Shown here: positions 59,167-64,000 of the stretch, one piece after another | Layout: each line of letters starts with the position of its first letter | Numbering within the stretch: position 1 is the first letter of the stretch | Origin: Ooceraea biroi | Taxonomy: Eukaryota > Arthropoda > Insecta > Hymenoptera > Formicidae | Assembly (NCBI RefSeq): GCF_003672135.1 | Contig: NC_039517.1 | Location: 1,984,001-2,048,000, forward strand | Direction of reading: 5' to 3' | Length of the DNA: 64,000 bases | Made by a program: the position numbers and the translations under genes | The notes under the pieces: generated by a model | The model's input: the letters and a program-made list of their open reading frames with translations, nothing else | Database searches by the model: none | What the model was told of the DNA's origin: nothing

Positions 59167-59887
59167 GGGCGGAGCCTGCTTTAGAACGTTGAAAATAAGG
59201 TATAATTTTACGAATTTTTTTGGAGAAACTATACAGCGGATCATTATAAAACTTTGATGCATTTATTAGTACATGTTTAAAGATAAAAAAAAATTATTTT
59301 TTGATTTGAATATATCGCCTGTAGAGGTCGTCCTGGAGGCATCTTAGTGCAGCCGGCATTGTAAATTCGTGAGCATTCTCCTGCCTCCAAATTTCATCCA
59401 AACTGAAAAATTGAAATATTTTCTCGTTATTTATGAATTCCCATCGTCGATGAACCTTTAATATTCATAAAAACATTAAGTTAAACAATTACTTTTGCAT
59501 GAAAAAGTTCAACAACTTTGCCTAAAAATCGTACTTTTGTGTTCTAAGCTCCACCATTTTGGCACTTTTCAACTTTTTTCTTCTCTCTTTGGTTCATCGA
59601 CGATGGGAATTCATAAATAACGAGAACATATTTCAATTTTTCAGTTTAGACGAAATTTGGAGGCAGGAGAATGCTCACCAATTTGCAATGCCGGCGACGC
59701 GGCTGCCCTAAGATTTCTCCAGGACGACCTCTACAAGCGATATATTCAAATCAAAAAATAATTTTTTTTATCTTTAAACATGTACTAATAAATGCATAAA
59801 AGTTTTATAATGATCCGCTGTATAGTTTTTCCAAAACCAATTCGTAAAATATACCTTATTTTCAGCGTTCTAAAGCAGGCTCCCCCC
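59167..59887. mobile_element. Fold-back (palindromic) element flanked by TTAA
   Basis: Nearly perfect inverted arms of about 290 bp lie at 59167-59456 and 59591-59887 around a 134-bp spacer. The ends read GGGCGGAGCCTGCTTTAGAA and GGGGGGAGCCTGCTTTAGAA, each next to TTAA (59163-59166 and 59888-59891). TTAA points to a piggyBac- or Kolobok-type mobilising enzyme. No coding is present. A transcript would fold into a very long hairpin. Confidence 0.8.
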
Positions 59888-59891
59888 TTAA

Positions 59892-61016
59892 GCACTCATC
59901 AATACACGGCGAGGTCCTTTCAAGTCATCGTAGCGCAACGATGAGATCAGCTGCCTGGCACCTTCCTCGTCGTACATCCATTGTCCAAGGCTTTTTGCAC
60001 ATACGCGCGTTTATACTTATTTGCGGCACTCCCGACACTAGTTCCTTGGCAGATGCGAGTACGATGATGATAATCGCATGAAATTGTGGGATAATTGCGA
60101 TCAGAATCATGACGCTTGCGACATGATATTCTCTTTCTGACGGTGATACGAATATACGAGCGTTGTTTAATAAAGATTTATGCTAATGGATCAAGAATCA
60201 CGAATTCATTGAGGAAAGAAGATAATAAAATTCGAGCGATTATATTTTACTTTATTCAATTTCTTGTTAATATTGCGAAATATTAATTGATATTAACAAA
60301 ACGCGAAAAATTTGCGGAGAAATATAGGGAACGCGATTTAAATAATCTAAAGTTATCACGAAATGTTCTCAAACTCGTGTGATAAATCTTACGCGACGGT
60401 TTCATGGGTGCCGTAGTTCAAATATCGTACTAATTGATGGTCACAAAATTACATCATTGAATGAAATAGCGGTATAAATCAGCAATAAACATTTAAATAT
60501 TTTGGAAATGCATAATATTTCGTTAATTTCGATATTAAATTTTTACTTCTTTTCTACAAATCTGTTCTTAACAATTGTACATAAAAATACTTTACGTTAA
60601 GTAACCTTCATATTTTATTTTTAACATGTACAAGAAAATTCGAAGAAAACTTAAAATAAAAATTTAATGTAATTTAATTTAAAATTTAATAAGTCACCGT
60701 CTTGCACCGTTCTTCATTCAACGATTCACTGTATAATATGCAAAATATCCAAAATACATCTACTTCAAAGTAAACTAAATCGCACTGATTTTATAAGAAA
60801 ACATCCAACTCCTTAAATAATTTTTTACTTATCACTCACCGATAAGAATCGCTTAGAATCGGCCGCATTCTCCTTCAAATTCTGAAACAAAATATCACGC
60901 AACTTAGAGTACTCAAGTACTTGAATGAAGACACGTTGTTCCTTTGTTATCTCAATTCCCTCTCGCTTTTGATCGCAAAGAAATCAGAAGAAAACTAAAG
61001 AAATGCGATAATGCAA
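59892..61016. other. AT-rich DNA without a supported gene
   Basis: The stretch 60130-60930 is markedly AT-rich. I see no terminal repeats or coding frames in it. Confidence 0.45.
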
Positions 61017-61022
61017 ACTTAC

Positions 61023-61070
61023 CTGCGAGCCGAACGCGCTTGGCCCGAACCGGATCTTCCGGTGCCGCAT
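61023..61070 (-). CDS. Candidate short first exon with perfect donor
   Basis: On the minus strand an ATG at 61070 opens 16 codons (MRHRKIRFGPSAFGSQ) that end exactly at CAG/GTAAGT, with the donor at 61022-61017, in phase 0. The donor is a perfect consensus. The peptide is too short to identify, no second exon is visible, and the -3 base is C. It could equally be a non-coding exon end or chance. Confidence 0.2.
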
Positions 61071-61382
61071 CCGTTCCGGAACATCTCGAAAACGCGGTTT
61101 TTTGGTTATGTTTCGACGCAAAAGTCATTAACTTTTTTACTCAATGCCGAGACAAGTGCAATGTCACTCTCGCGCTTCGTTAAATTCTTTACGCTAACAT
61201 TGACATCCGCGACACGTTATAATACGTCACAGGTTAAATTTAACCGTCATAAGCGCGGTAATTTACTTAAATTGAATGCGCAATTTCGATACCTGTGCCG
61301 CGGCGCGGTACTGCGTGAACGTAGCCGCGAACATTCGAAGCGCCCGCGATTGAGGTTAATCAGATAAGTGACTGATTCGGAC

Positions 61383-62311
61383 TACAGCTGAAAATATCCG
61401 GATAATAAATTATCCGGAGTATCCGAGATATTTTTTATCCGAATACTGAAGTTCGGATCCTTGAACTATCCGGATAATTCGGATCCGGATCCGGACCTTA
61501 GTATCCGAATATTCGAACCTATCTGAATCTGCAAATAAATCCGGATCCAGACTATCTACAATAAATTAAACAGAAAAATAATCGTTAAAAGCGTTCTATC
61601 TTTCTTCGAAATGTAATAAGCAACAATGATATAATGACGTTTTTAGCGTGTCAGCGCCCATAGCTCTATACATGATGGACCAAAAATCTGGATACAGTCG
61701 ATTATCTCGTAAACAATGCAATTTTGAAAAAAAAGTTTTAGATAAAAATTGTAGCGCTTGAAGAGGGCTAAAATTAATTTTTGGAAAAATTAAATTTTTA
61801 AGGTCATATGGTCATAACTTCATATCATCATCGCCATTGTTTTTAACGGAGTAACTAACGTTATAAACAATATATATGATTCCTTTAATTATTCTGCACA
61901 TAAAAGTATTAATGTGGAACTGTCGAAAATAGTTTACGAGATATTTTACACTTTATTCTGGCATATTTCGACATAAAATATAAAATATCTGATAAACTAT
62001 TTAGTTTTTCACAATTGTACCTTAATACTTTTGTGCTTAGAATAATGAAATTAATCTATTAGTGCAAAAATAATATATATTTAGTTGCTTTAAAAAGAAA
62101 TATGTAATTGCATATTACATATTGTAGGTAGTTCGGATCCGGATTTATTTGCAGATTCGGATAGATTCGAATATTCGGAAACTAAGATCCGGATCTGGAT
62201 CCGAATTATCCGGATAATTCAAGGATTCGAACTTCAGTAGTCGGATATTTTGATAAACGAATTATTCGGATATCCGGATATTCGAAAATCCGGATCGTAT
62301 TTACAGCCCTA
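61383..62311. mobile_element. hAT-like non-autonomous transposon, 929 bp
   Basis: The ends are TACAGCTGAAAATA at the left and TAGGGCTGTAAATA reading inward from the right, leading into inverted arms of about 175 bp packed with ATCCGGAT motifs. An exact 8-bp direct repeat ATTCGGAC flanks the element (61375-61382 and 62312-62319). The 8-bp duplication, TAGGGCTG-like end and repeated subterminal motif are typical of hAT elements, in which such motifs are transposase-binding sites. The interior is AT-rich with no coding. Confidence 0.8.
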
Positions 62312-62319
62312 ATTCGGAC

Positions 62320-62963
62320 ACTGAAATCTTGGCAAAATTCGGTTAAATCGATAAGCTGCACCTAGCTACGTGGTCGCGAAACTCGCGCGCGTATGCCCCG
62401 ATAGCGGTCAACGCGTACAAAACGCTGTTAATGACCGAGGAAACGTGAAACAAGCGCGTCGCGGAAGTCGACGAGTTCGTATTCGATGATAAAGGATTAA
62501 TGGCGGCGTATTCGGGGTTCACGCGACTGCCCGCACGGTGACCGCGCGAATAATTCGTCAATGATGCGCGTCAACTTTTTATTTAAACGAATGCCGATTC
62601 ATTAAAATGAAAGTTTGATCGAATTTTGCCCGTGAAAATGCATAATCGTTAAAGAGGTTACGAGAAAACGAATTAAGGACTAGTAATCGGTCTATCATAA
62701 ATCGTTAAGTCATTGTAAAATTATAACTATTATGCAATATTGTTTGCATTTCGTTCAATTATATCCGCGCATCGATATTTGCGATGTATTATTTCGCAAG
62801 AAAATCTAAAGTATCTCGATCACTGATTCAATTTGTCACTTGTGCATTTTACTTTCGCAACGACGAAGGGTTGACGAAGAAATTCGCAATTTTGACATAC
62901 CCGAAAATGTTCAATTAATCAGAGTACATTTAAAATTACAATAATATTTAATTAAATCGGTAA
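62320..62963. other. No supported gene
   Basis: Mixed to AT-rich sequence between two transposons. Nothing recognisable. Confidence 0.5.
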
Positions 62964-62965
62964 TA

Positions 62966-63881
62966 GAGGAGAATCCCCTATTATGAGATGTGCTCCTAAC
63001 ATGAGATAATGGAGTTTCTGTTAAACTAGTGAGCACTATCTGTTAATTCCACCATAAACTTATTACTCTTGGTGTAAAATGTATTTAGTGAAAAATTCAT
63101 TGTTCGTTATTGCGTTTAGCTTTTGCAAGAAAAGGTTTGTGAAATTGTGAACATGTCAAAGGAACTTAAGGTAAGTCTTTAAACCTTGTTTATTACATAA
63201 TGAAGAAATGGTTGGCAATAAATTCAGTATGCAATGATAGAGTAGAATCGTAGTAACAGGAAAATACGCGATTTGTTGAATTGCTTAATTGTAGAGGTTA
63301 GATTTCATGATCGCGGAACCGCTAGGCGTGTGGCTCGTATAATGAGATATTCAGGGTACTCTTAATATGAGATAATTATTGCTCGAATATGAAGAGTATA
63401 TAGTGTAATAAAAAGAAAGAAAATACTACATTAAGGGTAAAGAAAAGTTAATACGAATTTATATTACGAATTTTTGTGTATTTAATTTTTATAGAATCTG
63501 ACTATGGAGGTTAGAGATACGAGGAAGCGTCGACAGTGGAATCGTGAAGATTTGGCGAAGGCTATGGCAGCAGTATTTTTATAAAAATATCTAATAAAGT
63601 TTTTTACTTGCAATACTGATGTATTTTGCACTTTTAACACCGATTTCTCGAGGTATCTTATATTATATTAGGAGCACACTTTCGCGATCTTGCGTAAAGC
63701 TCTTTTTTCAAATTTTTTTAATTTTCAGAAAACATAATATTTAAATTAGATTTTTCATTTCACCAACCTAAAGCTTATTAAATTCTCTTCAAGATAACGT
63801 ATTAAATTTTTAAATTCTGCCTATAGATTTCCTTACATTCGGCAAAATCGATATGGTATCTCATAATCGGGGACTTTCCTC
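62966..63881 (+). mobile_element. Pogo-like non-autonomous DNA transposon, copy 3
   Basis: Same element and orientation as 2817-3722, with TA on both sides (62964-62965 and 63882-63883). This copy keeps the full right terminal repeat and the best splice signals, so it is the most informative copy. Confidence 0.88.
63153..63584 (+). pseudogene. Two-exon HTH-like mini-gene (copy 3, best preserved)
   Basis: Exon 1 (63153-63170) encodes MSKELK and ends AAG before a perfect GTAAGT donor. The 324-bp intron ends TTTTTATAG at 63494. Exon 2 (63495-63584) continues in phase 0: NLTMEVRDTRKRRQWNREDL and then AKAMAAVFL to TAA, with AATAAA at 63593. The predicted product is 35 residues: a basic N-terminus, then the Trp and Leu/Ala helix of a pipsqueak-like HTH, then a stop. 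The three copies differ by conservative changes (Glu/Asp, Val/Met) and none gains a stop. A truncated transposase is the simplest reading. A small DNA-binding peptide that competes with transposase is possible. Confidence 0.5.
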
Positions 63882-63883
63882 TA

Positions 63884-64000
63884 TTACATAAAATTCGTAC
63901 GTGCACAAGGCAATCTCTAATGTTGCTCACGGCGGGACATAATTATTGATCGCTATAAAATATATTCGCGGCAAATGTTGTTCAAACATATCATCACCAG
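63884..64000. other. Window edge, no feature
   Basis: Too short to interpret. Confidence 0.5.

Overview
The window looks like eukaryotic nuclear DNA from an insect, most likely an ant or another hymenopteran. I base this on the lack of any dense gene array, abundant CpG (CGCG and TCGCGA are everywhere, with no sign of CpG depletion), many GA/CT microsatellites, TTAGG-type (arthropod telomere-like) pentamers, and the mix of transposon families: mariner, an element with the insect DUF4817-type helix-turn-helix, THAP/P-like, Kolobok-like, and miniature LTR elements. Species cannot be fixed from sequence alone. Nothing here suggests a bacterial or viral contig.

The only complete, uninterrupted gene I can defend is a mariner transposase (minus strand, 18633-19661) inside a mariner element with perfect inverted repeats and TA duplications. 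Everything else that reads well as protein is either a transposase remnant (pogo-like, DUF4817-type, THAP, Kolobok-like) or a possible host exon without a recognisable domain: 15294-15660 on minus, 23009-23166 on plus, 61023-61070 on minus, 2024-2170 on plus and 49446-49812 on plus. The rest fits intergenic or long-intron DNA. A 3' splice site fused to a 5' splice site at 14502/14503 (plus), and a similar one at 17279/17278 (minus), could be recursive splice sites.

Layout by mobile element: three near-identical copies of a ~0.9 kb element with a tiny spliceable helix-turn-helix gene (2817-3722 plus, 37242-38149 minus, 62966-63881 plus); a Transib-like element (6094-7101); an AT-rich insertion with a primer-binding-site-like motif (8410-9600); a TTAA-flanked Kolobok-like remnant (10490-11695); a P-like THAP element with a nested palindrome (12877-13820); intact mariner (18559-19845); a long-TIR miniature element with transposase ends (21549-22313); two copies of a long-TIR element with TCAAGGTCA motifs (26075-26788 and ~53808-54642, the second carrying a nested palindrome next to TTAGG-type repeats); two loci of a miniature LTR-type element with 182-bp terminal repeats and a 36-bp minisatellite (32174-33311, and 47696-49445, which is a tandem LTR-int-LTR-int-LTR-int-LTR array); a TTAA-flanked 0.7 kb palindrome (59167-59887); and a hAT-like element with an 8-bp target duplication (61383-62311).

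The most interesting points are the miniature LTR/minisatellite element, whose second locus appears to have landed inside a protein-like reading frame, and the conserved 35-codon spliced mini-gene in the pogo-like element. Host genes cannot be shown to work together from this window. The visible biology is a record of repeated transposition, nesting, internal deletion and inversion.
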